Shown: one piece after another, positions 25,701 through 39,752 of the stretch
Layout: each line of letters starts with the position of its first letter
How positions within the stretch are numbered: the stretch's first letter is position 1
DNA from: Symbiodinium natans
Lineage: Eukaryota > Sar > Dinophyceae > Suessiales > Symbiodiniaceae
Assembly (NCBI GenBank): GCA_905221605.1
Contig: CAJNDS010002169.1
Coordinates: forward strand, 539,967-603,966
Reading direction: 5' to 3'
DNA: 64,000 nt
Notes under the pieces: generated by a model
Told to the model about the DNA's origin: nothing
Seen by the model: the letters and a program-made list of their open reading frames with translations, nothing else
The model's database searches: none
Position numbers and translations under genes: made by a program

Positions 25701-28700
25701 CATGATATTCTATCAGCCAGATTTTATGGAAGTTGGAAGCACAGCTGGCCAATACCTTTCCAGGACCTGTCGCCCAATCGCGTCCCTTTCGCGGACCTTT
25801 CGCGTGCCTTTCGCCATTTTCAGCGTGCGCTTCCTCTCAGAAACAGCGTGAAATCAGGGAGCACTTTCGCGGTCAGTCGCGGAGATCTTGCTCTCCAGCA
25901 CGTGCCATCAACCATCCAAGCCTGCGTTTTTGCACTCGACAGGGATCAGCGTGCATTTTTGAAGCCTTCCAAAACGCACTTTGCCCCTGATCCCCGAATG
26001 CTTTCAAGCATCAGGCATAAAATCCCCTAAGCCCCATATGGGTGCGTTTGAAATGCATTCGTCGGGGAGCAAAACAAAGTATGTGTGAAGCCCAAATAGG
26101 CTGAGACCTGCACTATGGGTGCGTTTCGGGGCAATCCCTAAACGCACTCGCATTCGGGCTTGAGGGTTAAGGGGCAGGATACTCTATCAGTATGAACCCC
26201 AAATAGGCTGAAACCTGCACAATGGGTGCGTTTAGAGGCGGTCCCTAAACGCACTCGCATTGGGGTTTGAGGCTTAAGGGACAGGATATTCTATCAGTAT
26301 GAACCCCAAATAGGCTGAAACCTGCACAATGGGTGCGTTTAGGCGCGGTCCCTAAACGCACTCGCATTGGGGCTTGAGGGTTAAGGGGCAGAATGTTCTA
26401 CCAAATAGGCTGAAGCCTGCACTATGGGTGCGTTTAGAGGCGGTCCCTAAACGCACTCGCATTGGGGTTTGCGGCTTAAGAGACAGGATATTCTATCAGT
26501 ATGAACCCCAAATAGGCTGAAACCTGCACAATGGGTGCGTTTAGGTGCGGTCACTCGCATTGGGGTTTGAGGCTTAAGGGACAGGATAATTATTCTATCA
26601 GTATGAACCCCAAATAGGCTGAAACCTGCACAATGGGTGCGTTTAGGCGCGGTCCCTAAACGCACTCGCATTGGGGCTTGAGGGTTAAGGGGCAGGATGT
26701 TCTATCAATATGAGCCCCAAATAGGCTGAAACCTGCACTATGGGTGTGTTTAGAGGCGGTCCCTAAACGCACTCGCATTGGGGTTTGCGGCTTAAGAGAC
26801 AGGATATTCTATCAGTATGAACCCCAAATAGGCTGAAACCTGCACCATGGGTGCGTTTAGGTGCGGTCCCTAAACGCACTCGCAATGGGTCTTGAGGGTT
26901 AAGGGGCAGGATATTCTATCAATATGAGGGCTGAAACCTGCACTATGGGTGCGTTTAGGCGCGGTCCCTAAACGCACTCGCATTCGGGCAGGATATTCTA
27001 TCAGTATGAACCACAAATAGGCTGAAACCTGCACCACGGGTGCGTTTAGGGGCGGTCCCTAAACGCACTTGTTTGGGGTTTGAGGGTTAAGGGGCATGAT
27101 ATTTTATCAACCAGATTATCCCTTTCGCGGCGCCTTCCGCCGCGCTTTCGCGGGCCTTTCGCGGATACTAAAAAACAAGCAGAAATCTGTATAAAATATT
27201 CGCCATTAAAAAAAGAAGACAAGGGTTTGCGGATAACGCCCACATGCATGACTGGTTCCATGGGGACTGACAGCGCGAAGCCTGCGTTGTGAAGAGCCAG
27301 TTCCAGCACGGACGCAACCGACTGGATGCCTGACGCCACCACCTCGCAGGGGAGGGGGGGGAGGGGGGAAGGGGGAGGAGGGGGAGGTGCAGAATAAGGG
27401 TTTTATTGAAAAAAGACCCAAAAAAAAACAACGTCAGAATCAAAGCTGAATGAATCCCCAAAAGATGAGGCTCCATGCTCTAACAACAAACCAAACCCAA
27501 AACCAAAAAACTAAACCCCGAAACATCCATGCCTTGGTCTTGAAGTTCAGGTCTGTCGCGCTGAAGAGCATGCGCGGCCGCAAGGCTTCAGCGTGGACCA
27601 CCTGCCCGGGCTTGGGGGGTTTGGGGTTCAAGACTTTAGGGTGCAGGGGCTGTTAGGGTTTGGGCCATTTCAGGGGTCAGGGTTTTTGAGGTTTAGGGGT
27701 TTTTGGGACTGGGGTTTCTGTTCAGGACTTACTTTAGGGTTTAGAAAGTCTGGCATGTCTCCCTCGCTCTCTCCGAGCCTAGTGAGTGCAAGAGGTGCTC
27801 TCAACAGATTTCATGGGGGTCCGAAGCAAAGGCGCTTGTCTTGGGGGGGGGTTTCCTAGAATGAGGGTAAGGGGGGGGGGGGGGTCGCCGGCCTTGCGAA
27901 GGCCTTCACTCTTGCCTCCCCCGGCCGCCATCACAGGGAACTCGAAGAAGTGCTGGCCTGCGCAATGGATCCTAGACATGAAAGGCTGTGCAGCGCTTGT
28001 GGGTGTCAGAACATCAGATGCTCTTCTGCCAAGATGCCGAGGTCTGTGGGCTTGTATGTGAGCTGCATGTGTAGGGTGTAGTTCGGCTGCACCTGGCTCA
28101 GGAACAGCGCTGAAAGCGAATGCCGCTGAACCCAACCCCCTAAACCCTAAGCCCTTCGGGTTCGGCATTATGAACATATACCTCAGCGATGAGGGTCCTT
28201 CACGCTCAGCACTGGTGCTTTCTTGTTATTGCTGCTACCAGTACTATTCTTACGTAAAATATTGGTACTATTTTCCGCGCTGCTATTATTCAACCAATTC
28301 TACAACCCATTTCTTCTTTTGTTGCCAACATTTTTCTGCTTTTCGGGGCCTCGTCAGGACGCGGCCCCTGGCTGCACTTAACTAAGGTGAAGCAAGGAAA
28401 GAAGGGACCTAAGGGGACCCCAGTCGGAGACGCTCGAAACGGTCCACGCGGACCGGGAAGTGTGCTCGTAAGGACCTTCGCACTGCAACAGCGTCCTCCC
28501 CCAGGTTCTCAATGCAGGCAGCAGAAGGAGGAATTGCAAGCCCCGTGCCCAAAGCTGAGCGGCAACAAGGAGGGAGTCAAGGAGGTGTTGCCTGCCGTAG
28601 TAGGCAGCACTTAGCTGGGAGCTTGCAGGTCTGAAAGGCGTATCCGTGAAGGCAGAGAAGAACGAGCCCTCCCGTTGAAGCGCTGACAAACTGGCGCAAA

Positions 28701-31700
28701 GTGGGAGCCCAATGACAAGAGTCAGCGGCGGGCGCTGGGGACAACCTCGTGGCCTCCGGCAGCCAGCGACGGCAAATGTGGTCTCCAAGCGAAGCGGAAG
28801 CAACAACAAAGTCGCGGGTGGTCTGTAGCGCACAAACGTCTGGGGTGATGTGTCCAGTTGCCAATAATACGAATATCGCTAACATTGCCCGTGTTGCCAT
28901 CAAGACCGTTAGCAATCAGCAATTCCGCATCCACCGTTCGTTTCGAAAGGACTGCGTTTCCTCTCAGGTCAAGGCACCACTGCACTGCCTGCAATTGAAT
29001 CAGCTCCAGCTTTTAAGGATGGCAGCTGCGAAGATGTTTGAACAGAAGCTCTCTAGGAATTCATAAACTTGCTGGGCACTTGGCCCCGCAGCACCACTCG
29101 TTCGTAGACAGACTCTTCTGCCGCTCGAAGAACATTTACAAGGTCGCAAAGTTTACCTGTAGCTGTGGTGAAGCCAGACGTGTAAAGACCAAAAAGTTTG
29201 TGGTCTTGACGTCCCGGCGCCATACTTCCGGGTGAAGTGCATGAAGAAAACAAACAGCCCGCGCCGCGCGTTGTAAGATGCTCAGGCGCTCAGGCGCTGC
29301 AAAAAGCTGTTTTGCGTGCCTCGAATGATCACCTGTTGCACAGATTACTGCCTGGCACTAAGGGTCAGCAGCTGTACTACGAGTACAATCATGGAAGCGG
29401 CCGCTGACAAGGCGCAGACATTGCAAAACGAACCAAGTGTTTACTTCAGCTTGATGCGCTTTTCTCGCGCATCAAGCCACCTGGGGGCTATGAGTTGGGC
29501 TTTCAGCTGGCTTTTCATGCGCCTGCTTTTTGTCTATATGTTGTCTTCGTTCTGGGGATGCCTTGCGCTGGACCCCAAAAGGGTTCACTCGCGCTGTTCT
29601 CTTTGTATAGTTTTGTGCTGGACTCGCATGGGGTTTTGTTGTCCTTGCAAGTGCCTTCGATGTGTTCAGCTGTCCGAAGTTTGCGCAAGATTGCTTCGAG
29701 CTTGCGCTGAGCGAAGGCGTGACGTGCTCCTCGAAAATTGAGGACTGGACTGAGAATCAACGACGAAAGGGCTGGCGGTGGAGATAGCTGCGGCGATGCT
29801 TGTTGTTTTAGCCTGGTCTTGTCCCTTGGCAGCTCCAAAACACTGCCGCACATAAGACAAACGACGTAAACAACTTTGCAGAAGTTGACACTCGATAAAC
29901 CAGCACAGAGCCAAGCTATGCCGAGCTATGTGTCTACCCAATCTTAAGCGTCGATCTACGCCACAAACATCTTTCTTGTTGACACTGCGACGCTTACGAA
30001 CTGGTCGGTGAAGACGCTCGGGCTCACCACCAGTGGTCCCTGCAAGGATGGCGGTAGCATCGGCAGCAGACGTTCCTACGGCCACCGCTGCAACTGAAAT
30101 CGGGTCCAGCAGGCTAGCGACTGCGCAGACAGCACACCAGGCACCCACAAGAAAAGCTCCAACTGGAGCGCTGCAGGCGAGGCAGCCGTTGCAGCCGGCA
30201 CCACACTGCTGGCAGTTGCCATGCCCTTCATAGCAGGAACGGCGCAAGAGCCCAAAAGCGTTATGTCTCCCAGCACCATCGCTTGCAGAAGCCTGGCGAG
30301 CAACGGCTATAGCCTTGCCTTTCAAAAGGCGGTCGCTAGTCAGAGGCTGTGGAAACAAGTTCTGCCTCTAGCACTTTGCTATCTTGCTTGTTTGGAGACC
30401 CAGTCTCGGGCTCTGAACCGATATGCTACAGCTAACCATCCCATCGATGTAGAGTTTCGTCGCGCATCTTGCTGATCAACGTCACAGCTGCAACATGTGG
30501 AGGCACAGGAAGATCTACAATACCACTACTTACTCGCATGAATAGAGTTTTTCCACAGCCATTGGTTGAGGCTGCAAGTATGAGCTGTGGTCACAGTCGG
30601 CAAAGGTCTTTGTCTGTCTTTGGACTGGGCTGCAGGGGTTTTCGCGGCTTGGTTCGTCTGGCCGAGAACCCCGAAGCCTTGCAATGCCCCTAAAACTTGA
30701 AGAAATCCTGAAAGCCCTCTAAGCTTTCTGTTTGAGCCCTACAAAACCCCTTGAAACCCTACAAAGCCGATGTAAAAGATTCCCCCCCTTGGCTGCCACT
30801 CTTCGCTTGGGGCGGCGCCGTGATCTTGTAGACCTGCGAGTTGGCTTCCTCGTCCTCGTCCTCCTGCGGAGGCCCCTCGGCGCTGCGATCGTCAGGCTTG
30901 GGGTTTAGGGTTCAAGGTTCAAGGTTCAGAGTTCAGAGTTTAGGGTTTAGGGTTTAGGGTTTAGGGTTTAGGGTTTAGGGTTTAGGGTTTAGGGTTTAGG
31001 GTTTAGGGTTTAGGGTTTAGGGTTTAGGGTTTAGGGGCCTGATCTGGGTTTAAGTAAGGGCTTCGGGGTTTTTTAGGTTTGGGGGGGCTGTTGGGCTAGG
31101 GTGGGGGGTTCCGGGTTCTCCGAGCCCAGGCACCATCTGCGTCGCTCCCTGAGGGCTCCCCATCAACGTGGGCTTGGCAGTCATCGCGTTCGACGGAGCT
31201 GCTTGGTTGTCCGTTACACCACCGATTGCCAGCTGATACCTGAGCCACCAAGCAAAATATCTACTTCAGCCAAGCTTCGTTTCGACTCAAACAAACCGTC
31301 AGAGGCAGACTGTCAGACTGTCGGGCTCGTCAGATGCCGAGTGGTGCACTGTTGAAGTGAGATGGGCTGAAGGGCTGTCGCGTCGTAGTCGGCATCATAA
31401 GCCTCGCACGCGGTATGCTTACAGCACAGGTGCCAGAAAAGGACCATTTCTATCTTAACAATCCTAGATTCCTAGATGTCTCGGAAGGACCTGCCTCCGG
31501 CCGCTCTTCGCAGAGCGACAGGCTGAACTCAGGGTAGGGCTGCAGGTTCACCTTCGACATGCGCAAGAAACCGACTCCGGGAACCGAGTCTTGCGGATTT
31601 TCTTGGTGGATCTGCGACTGAGGGAGAGGCATACAGCGTCCCTTCCACGGCAGAGGAGTTCTTGAGGGAGATCGGTACCATGCCTCACTCAGGATCAGGA

Positions 31701-32102
31701 CTGCACCACCCTACAGAGCGGAGGTGTGATATTGTAAAAATATGTAATATAGTATATATAGTATATATAGTATATCTTGTATATATAGTATATATAGTAT
31801 ATATAGTATATATAGTATATATAGTATATATAGTATATATAGTATATATAGTATATATAGTATATATAGTATATATAGTATATATAGTATATATAGTATA
31901 TATAGTATATATAGTATATATAGTATATATAGTATATATACTATATATAGTATATATAGTATATATAGTATATATAGTATATATAGTATATATAGTATAT
32001 ATAGTATATATAGTATATATAGTATATATAGTATATATAGTATATATATATACATACATACATACATACATACATACATACATACATACATACATACATA
32101 CA

Positions 32103-32138
<36 letters not shown>

Positions 32139-35100
32139 TATGTACTATATAAATTTTATTATGTGATGTATATTGGTGAATTCAGCTGGCCTAGGGCTCC
32201 GAGTGTGAGCTGCCCGAACTCAATCTCGTCCTACCATGCGCCAGACAGAGACCCTGAGTTGGGACAATGAGGCGTGGTAGCAACGCGGGAGAGCAATGGC
32301 AGCAACCCGCACAGACCCGAGATTCAGCGCTCCTCAATGAACTCGATGTTGGGGTTCACGGCCGTGGCCATGATGGGCAGTCGGATGGGCTTGCCTCCCA
32401 ACACATGTTTGGGCAACCCTAAACCCTAAACCCTAAATGCTAAACCCTATTTGAGGGTACCCTTGCGAAGGTGGGGAGCTACCATGCTTCAAAGGATGCC
32501 TCCTCGCACGTTGAGCGTCACAGCGCTCTCCAGTTGCATCGGCCTCTCTCACTCCAACAACAAAAGAGTCCATTGCAGCTTTGTGGCAGCTTTTGGCATT
32601 CTACGGGATTTCGTGGCAGATTGCAGGCCTGTCGAGGAGCACGTGCACGTCAATGAGCTCGGCTCGCCCCTCCGCGGATACCCGGCCGCGCATTGGGGAG
32701 ATACCAACGCCATCCGGCACGCTGTCCACGTGGTAGACTGCCACCGTCTTGCCACCTCGGACACGATTGGGAGAGGCGCTTTCACTTTCACCTCCCAGGC
32801 CCGACACTTCAGCGGAGTCTCAAGGTCTCTGTTGCAACCCGGAGGCCATTGACGATGGGAATGGAGCGGTCCGCCGGAAGACCAACGGCCAGAACACCCA
32901 AGTCCAACCTGTTGCATTCAAGATGATTCCATTCAATATGACTCCAAGTGAAAAATAACATACACAGACACCCACGAACGCATGCGGGCGCACACACAAA
33001 CACATATCTCTTTGACAAGCTTTGAAAACGTCCCCCCAAAATGGTGTCCTGCAGCATCTCTCTTTCCCGCACCCTAAACTTTCAAACCCTAAACCCTACG
33101 CCCCAAACCCCAAACCCCAAACCCTAAACCCTAAACCCTAAACCTGGGCAACCGGCCTCTTCACTCCGAAGTTCAGCGTGGCCTCGGGTGCCTGGCCCAC
33201 ACACCGAAGGCTGTGGTCATTGCCGTCCTCCACCTTTCGTCCGGTTTAGAGTGTTGGGATGTAGGGTTTAGGGTTCAGGGTTTGGGGCTTAGGGTTTGGG
33301 GTTTAGGGTTTTTGGATGTAGGGTTTAGGGTTCAGCGTTTAGGGTTTGGGGTTGCACGGGCTCACGTGGCTCTTATGATGCTGTCGCCGCTAGATCTCTA
33401 GCCCGGGAGCTATCGGCAGCAAGGTCCGCGCTGAATCACCATCTCTAACGCTTCGAGCACGCGATATTACCATCTCCGGGCCCCCATCCAGCTCGCCCCC
33501 TCCGGATTTCTTCAGTTCTCGGAGGGGATGAATTGGATGAGATCTCAGGGTTTCGGATCCCATTCCGGGTTCCTCTTCCGGGTTCGAAGCGCGGCCTTCA
33601 ATGTCAGGAAGCCCTCCATCAGCTGCCCGCTGTTGGGTGGGGTGAAGGTGACCTTCAGTGCTCTCACCCTCAGCCCTCAGCTTCGTGCGCAAGCGGGGAA
33701 TATTCTTGGGGGTGGAAATGGCGTCAGCGCTGGGGCCGGTGCCTCGATTCCCTGGGAGCCGCCGCGTGGGATGACGCCACTTACCGGAGAGACAGAGAAG
33801 GATGCATTCGCTCCCTGCCAGCCTTGGTTGCAAAGTGGACTCTTCATCTTTCTCATCACTCTCGTGTCTGTTGCAAGCACGGGGGACCAGCGACTATTCT
33901 CCGATTTTGTGTTATTGCTACTATTCTTCTCATGTTCTGTCCCCCCCTCCCCCTGCCTCGACTCGACAGCTGCGCAACCGCAGTATCCTCCCTCTCCCCG
34001 CAACACCCCATAACACCCCCAAATTCGGGCAAAACAGTGGTGAGAACGCCTGCTGTGCAGCTGCGGAACTGAATTTGGCAGGAGCGTTGCCTGGATTGTC
34101 GAGCACAAGCCTTGGCACAATCGTTGACTTCAGCAAGGCCCTGTGACGTCGCTGCGCCAACGCAGCAAAGCGGCTTCTCCGTCAGAGTCTTATCCAAACT
34201 GTCCTCCACTCAGCAAGTCCGCAGTGCAGAAAGCAGCTACTTACGCACGCAATGACAGATGCTAGACTGCAATGCCCATGAATGCCATACTCAGTCTTAA
34301 GGGGACGGCTTTTAACATATTGGGGAAGGGCATTGTGAGAAAAGCGTGGCAGAAGGCTTCCTTTCGGAAACCCTCTCACTCCCTCTCCTCACCGAAGCGA
34401 AAGTTGATGTCTGCCCTGGACATTCTGATCTGGACGGGAGTGATGGTTGCCTTGGCAAGGGCTGCGATCCCACGTTGTGTTCTGGCAAAAGCCCGGTTCA
34501 GCAGCTGAGTGTCTCCGGGGGCTTCTGGATGTCTCAGATGTTCTTCTTCTTAATGTTATTGCTTGTGTTCTTTGTTTTTGTATTTCTTTCTTTCGTTTTT
34601 TTTTTTTGGGGGGGGGGGGGGGGCCAGTGTGCCTTGATCAGCAGCTTGTAGGGGTGGATGCCGTTGATGGTGTACACCACCTGCCGCACGCGAAGGCGAG
34701 TCGAACTTCCGCAGGATGAATACATCATGGGAAATGGAACGGCCTTTTTACTAACAGCTCTCAAAAAAGGGATTATAATACCCCCTATTATAACCCCTAT
34801 TTAAGGACTGACAGTAAATTGCGGAACATCCCAAGGGATTTTCCCGGCTTGGCACATGCAAGAGCGGGCCACAAGCGCGGGGGGGGCCTGCCGCTGGAAG
34901 GTCTGGGGCACAGCGGAGCACACCGACACGTCGAAGCCGGCTGCATGGGCCGAGGGGACGACCTGCGAGGGTGCGAAGCAGACCCATGATCCCTAAAAGG
35001 GTTTTAGGGTTCTCAGTAGGAGTTATGAGTTATAGTAGGATAGGGTATATATGACCCCCGATGTTGGGGTCTGCCATAGCTGCTGTTTTGCTGCCATCGC

Positions 35101-38100
35101 ATCAAGCCTGTGATGTCGGCGTGGACCGGCTAAGCTCTTCAGCATCGTACTGCATGGCGACCAGGATTGCCTCTGGGCAGGCTGCGATGAAGTACAAGGA
35201 CGGAACTAGTCTTCACTCTTCAGGTAAGGAGGGTTGCTTCAGTATGTTGAGAAGATACCTGTCAGACCCTCGAACAAGCAAATCAAACAGCAAGCATCAA
35301 TGTACTCATGCTTGCATGACAGAAGCACATTTCGCCACGCCGTCGCAACTGTCCTATCCACTCGCGCGACGTTCTGAAAAAAAGTCAAAACACGTGGAAC
35401 AAGCCTTGGAGAGCGAAGCACCTATACCATTTGAGAAGAGTCATGCCTGCGGCAGGTCATTGAAGACCGAGAAGGACTTCACCACGGTGGACTTCACATA
35501 AACATTGCCGAAGTCCAAAACCTCAGCAATGCTCTCATCACATAAGGGAGCCCCTCCTTCCAAAACCCTCTCCGTAATTTCCGAAACCCTAAATCCGTAG
35601 AAGTAAATCCCTAAGCCCGAACCCTCAAAATCTTAAACACTCCAAACTTCCTACATCCCTCAACCCCAAACCCTACACCCTAGAGCCCCTACCCCCCCCC
35701 CCCACCCCCCACCACCCCACCCCCCCACCCCTTCGCCCCCAAACCTCCTGAGGGCGGGTCCCCTGGGCCGACGGAGATTAAACCCAGCTGCCAGTTCTCC
35801 AGGCCTCGTGAGTTTGGGGTGTTAGGGGGTCAGGGAGGGTTGCTGTAGGGGGTTAGGGGGGGTTAGGTGGGGTTAGGTGAGGTTAGGGGGGGTAGGGAGT
35901 TCAGGGCACTTTAGGATGACATGGGGCTAAATACGGGCCTGAGTCTTTACCAGGGTGTAGTGAAAGAGGGGGCTTGACAGGGATTTTACAGGGTGTAATA
36001 GGGCTGAACAAGCAAAAACACGGTCTAGGGAATAGCGGCTTACGTCTTATAGGGTTTTGGGATTGACGGAAAGATCTGTCACCTGTAGACGGAGTCTTCT
36101 GGGTCGCTGTTGGCGTCTCCGTCATAGGGTCTCTTTCAGCTTCAACCCTAAGCTTTCCGCCCTCAACCCCATACCCATTTTCCTTTGAAGCTTCGGGAAC
36201 CCAGAAGGGAAGACAAGAAGCCAGTTGCCTGCAGGGCCTTTAGGCTGTGTGCTCTGGGTTGGGGGTTGCGGGCTTAGGGCTACCCTCTTGGGGGCTTACT
36301 ATATTCAGGGTTCTTCGGTCAGAATTTATATTTTTGGGGGGCGTTCCCTGTGTTGGGAAACCCCCTGTAGGCTTGCACCATCGTCGGGCGCCCCCGCTGG
36401 CAGAGCACTCTCGTACCTCCGCCTGGGTAGTTGGACCGGCCTGGCGTATCGAAAGCATGGCGTAACTTGCTTTGACATTCATCTTGTAAACATGCTCTGA
36501 CCAGATTGTGTTATGTTACAGTTATGTTATACTTAGACTTCGTTGTTTTGTGTTACATAAATTTCACTACACGACACTACACTGCACTACTTTACAATAC
36601 CTGTGCTATAATGTTGCGGGGAAAGCAAAAAGGCGAGCCCCCCTGATGAGCCCCCGGATCTCGTCCACCCCTAGCCCCCAGAAGATGTCGATTGGAGCAG
36701 GGCTCTTTGCCTTGTACTTCTTTTTGATGAGCTTGTTCTCGTCGTGCATGTATCCTCAGCGGATGAGTGAACAAGGATGCTCGAACAAGCTTGATGACTG
36801 GCCATTGGCCGAACCAACGACCACCCAACCTGCACTACTCCGGCCGAGGTGCGATGACCAGTTACACCGCGTGCTGCGCTGTCATCATCCAATGCACGCT
36901 CCAGGTGTAATCTGTCCACTGGGATGTCATCCACATTGTACCGGGGACCTGGGAACTCGCAACTTGGCATCTGCCCTACACACGCGAGGCCCAGCCATTC
37001 CCGATAAGCGCCTCCAAGCAGGCTGAGGGGCGGGCTTTTGAGGCCCGACCCAGGCATCATTCCCATGTTGACATCATCCTCGTAGAAGATGTCCTGGGCA
37101 AAGCAACATGTGGCCCAAGAGGCAGCCCACCAACACCGGTTCTGCAGGAGAACTCGCTGGGAGAAAGGCAATTGGCTCTGTCGGGTTCTTCTGTTCTTGC
37201 AGACGGGCTTTCCGCCGCAACCTTGACTCCTGCGCGCACGGGCTTCAAGTGTCAAGCATCTGCCACCGGCATGCGATGAGCAAGGGCATGTCCTTCAGCA
37301 TCTTGTTGTACCGCTGTTTGTTCCGCACATGCTCCTGCGCTCACACTTTCAGCAAGGCTGCTGAGAGGCTAGAACTCGCGGAGAGCCAGGCCTGCATCGC
37401 GGAAGGCGAGAGCGAGTAGGGCGTCGGCTCAGGCCTCAGTCGGGGCCGCTGTGGAAGCCCAAGGCTCCTTGCACTCTCATGCGTTCAAGACATGCTCGAA
37501 GACTCCGAGGTCGAAGCAAGTCGAGCATGATGGAGTCCAAGGCATCTGAAGAGTTCTGGTTCCTCTCTAGGTCCTCCTGGCCAGACATGGAAACTGACCA
37601 GTCTGGCACAAGGGGAACCTCGACCTGGAAAAGGGAATCCAGCGCGACTGCCAGAACGCAAGATCCAAAAGGCTGGGAGGGGTGGGAAAGAATAGTGACG
37701 ACCACCTCACCCTTGGCCTTGTGCCCCCTTGCACCTTCCACCCGGCCCGAAACCTTTAACCCAGCCGTCCTATTAGTTCTGATCTAAGCCCTTGGTGGGG
37801 CTCCGAACTTCTAAGGGACCGCATCCTGAGGACCGCCCCCTCAACGCCAATATACCCTAATACACCCTCATATGCCCGAAAATACCCTCATTTACCCGAA
37901 TATACCCTAATATACCCTAACATACCCTAATATACCCTCATATACCCTCATATACCCGTTAATATACCCTAATCTACCCTAATCTACCCTAATCCTTGGA
38001 TCACCATTTGGAGAACCAGGTCCGGGCTCGGCCTTCATGATCTTCGTCAAGGTTTGGAGGTTGCCTTGGAGGGTTTGTGCCTTTCACGGTTTTCGGGTGT

Positions 38101-38563
38101 TCTAGGGTTCCTTCTGGGGCCTCAGGATCTGTTGGCTTGTGATTCGCTGGGCTTTTTTTGGAAACCCCTGGCTGTGCAGGATCTTCTGCCTTTCTAGGGC
38201 GACACGCCTGCGACAGCCAAGAAATGGGCCTTTTGGAGTTTGGGGTTTGGGGATTGGGAGGACCCCACGTAAATCAAGGCGTCCTAAGGTGAAAAACTTC
38301 CGGCTTCCTGCTGGCTGGCGGCGCGTCCGGGGTGGAAGGTTCAATTGGTCCTGCAGGATGATCTTGCGGACCGTTTAGGGTTTAGGGTTTACATCTTCCT
38401 GCTACCGTCATTTATGGATTACCCGTTTTACATAGGGAGAGAGAGAGAGGATACACAATTTTACATACAGATACTTGTACCCACCGCGGAAGCAGTACGC
38501 ACCACCAAGATCAAACAGCATCAACGAAAGGTATTAGCTCCACATGGCGGAAGCGCACACGCA

Positions 38564-38594
<31 letters not shown>

Positions 38595-39708
38595 TCTCTG
38601 ACTGACTGACTGACTGACTGACCGACTGACTGACTGTCGACAATATTTGGGCCATTTTGGGGGTGTGTATATGTATATATATATATATATGTATTTATTT
38701 ATTGATTGATTTTTTGTTTGATTATTTATTTATGTATGTATGTAGAGCACATGCGGAACCCATGCAGAGGTTAATATGTAAAAAATCTCGCTCGGACGCC
38801 ATGCCTTTGGCTTTTTGTAGGTCAGACGTACTCGGCAGTCCTGGTTCACGTAGACGTGCCTCACATCGACATACCACTGCACAATTCATGACAGAGGCAA
38901 CACCGCACAGGATTCAACATTACTGTCACCAATATTATCATTACAATCTACCTATGTAACTATGATCAAGAACAATCAGTACTATCTTACAGTGTGTATG
39001 TGTATATATACCTTAGAGGTGACTACGTCTAGGCCGACTGCGTACTATGGGACCATCATCCTCGGGAGGCTCCCAAAAGATATCCCAGCCATTGCTTCCT
39101 GAGGGTACATCTTACCTCGGAAGTATCACTGGGAGAGGTGACTGTCCCAACCCTAGGCAGTAGGTGGCCAGCTCATCATGTATATCATATACAGATATGT
39201 TTCAAAAGATATCTAATCTTCTATATGAAAAACTCTGCCATCAAGGGGCTCCGGGTCGAAATCGCGACCGGTCCGCTCCAAACCCTTCACTGGCACCACC
39301 TTCTCACCCAGAACTGGGGCCTCACAGGGCGTGACTCCTCGAAGCACGCACTCTCGCCAAGGCAACATGCAACGGCAGCCTCACCGAAGCATCTCATCGT
39401 GTGGGAGTACAGATTCGAACCTTGGCCACTCTCTGGGCGCTCTCAGCCAATGAGCAGCGACATGCAGCTCGAGCTCACACTGCCTCCCCACAGCAGGCTG
39501 TGGAAGATCAAAATAAAACTCAAGGCTCTTCTCATCGCTGGTCTGGGTTGGATGGGGGGGGGGGAGTGTGCACTGTCTCTTCTTCTCCTCGCTTGAGAGG
39601 GCCCCCCCGAAGGAGGTCCACAGCCGCGACGGCCAAACGGGTTCCCTACCAGACTGCAAACCGTTTGCACTGTCTCTGTCTCTCTCTGTCTGTCTGTCTG
39701 TCCGTCCA

Positions 39709-39752
<44 letters not shown>

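Noticed and set aside
24949-27110. CRISPR-like array
   Set aside because: Near-identical units with no unique spacers, an orientation change, eukaryotic context and no cas genes.
30898-31036. True chromosome end or telomere fusion
   Set aside because: Tracts are short, occur in introns in both orientations and are interleaved with coding exons in a continuous gene.
31662-32270. A 202-codon plus-strand frame (YIV repeats)
   Set aside because: It is the TATATAGTA nonamer and TACA tetramer read as codons; no splice or family support.
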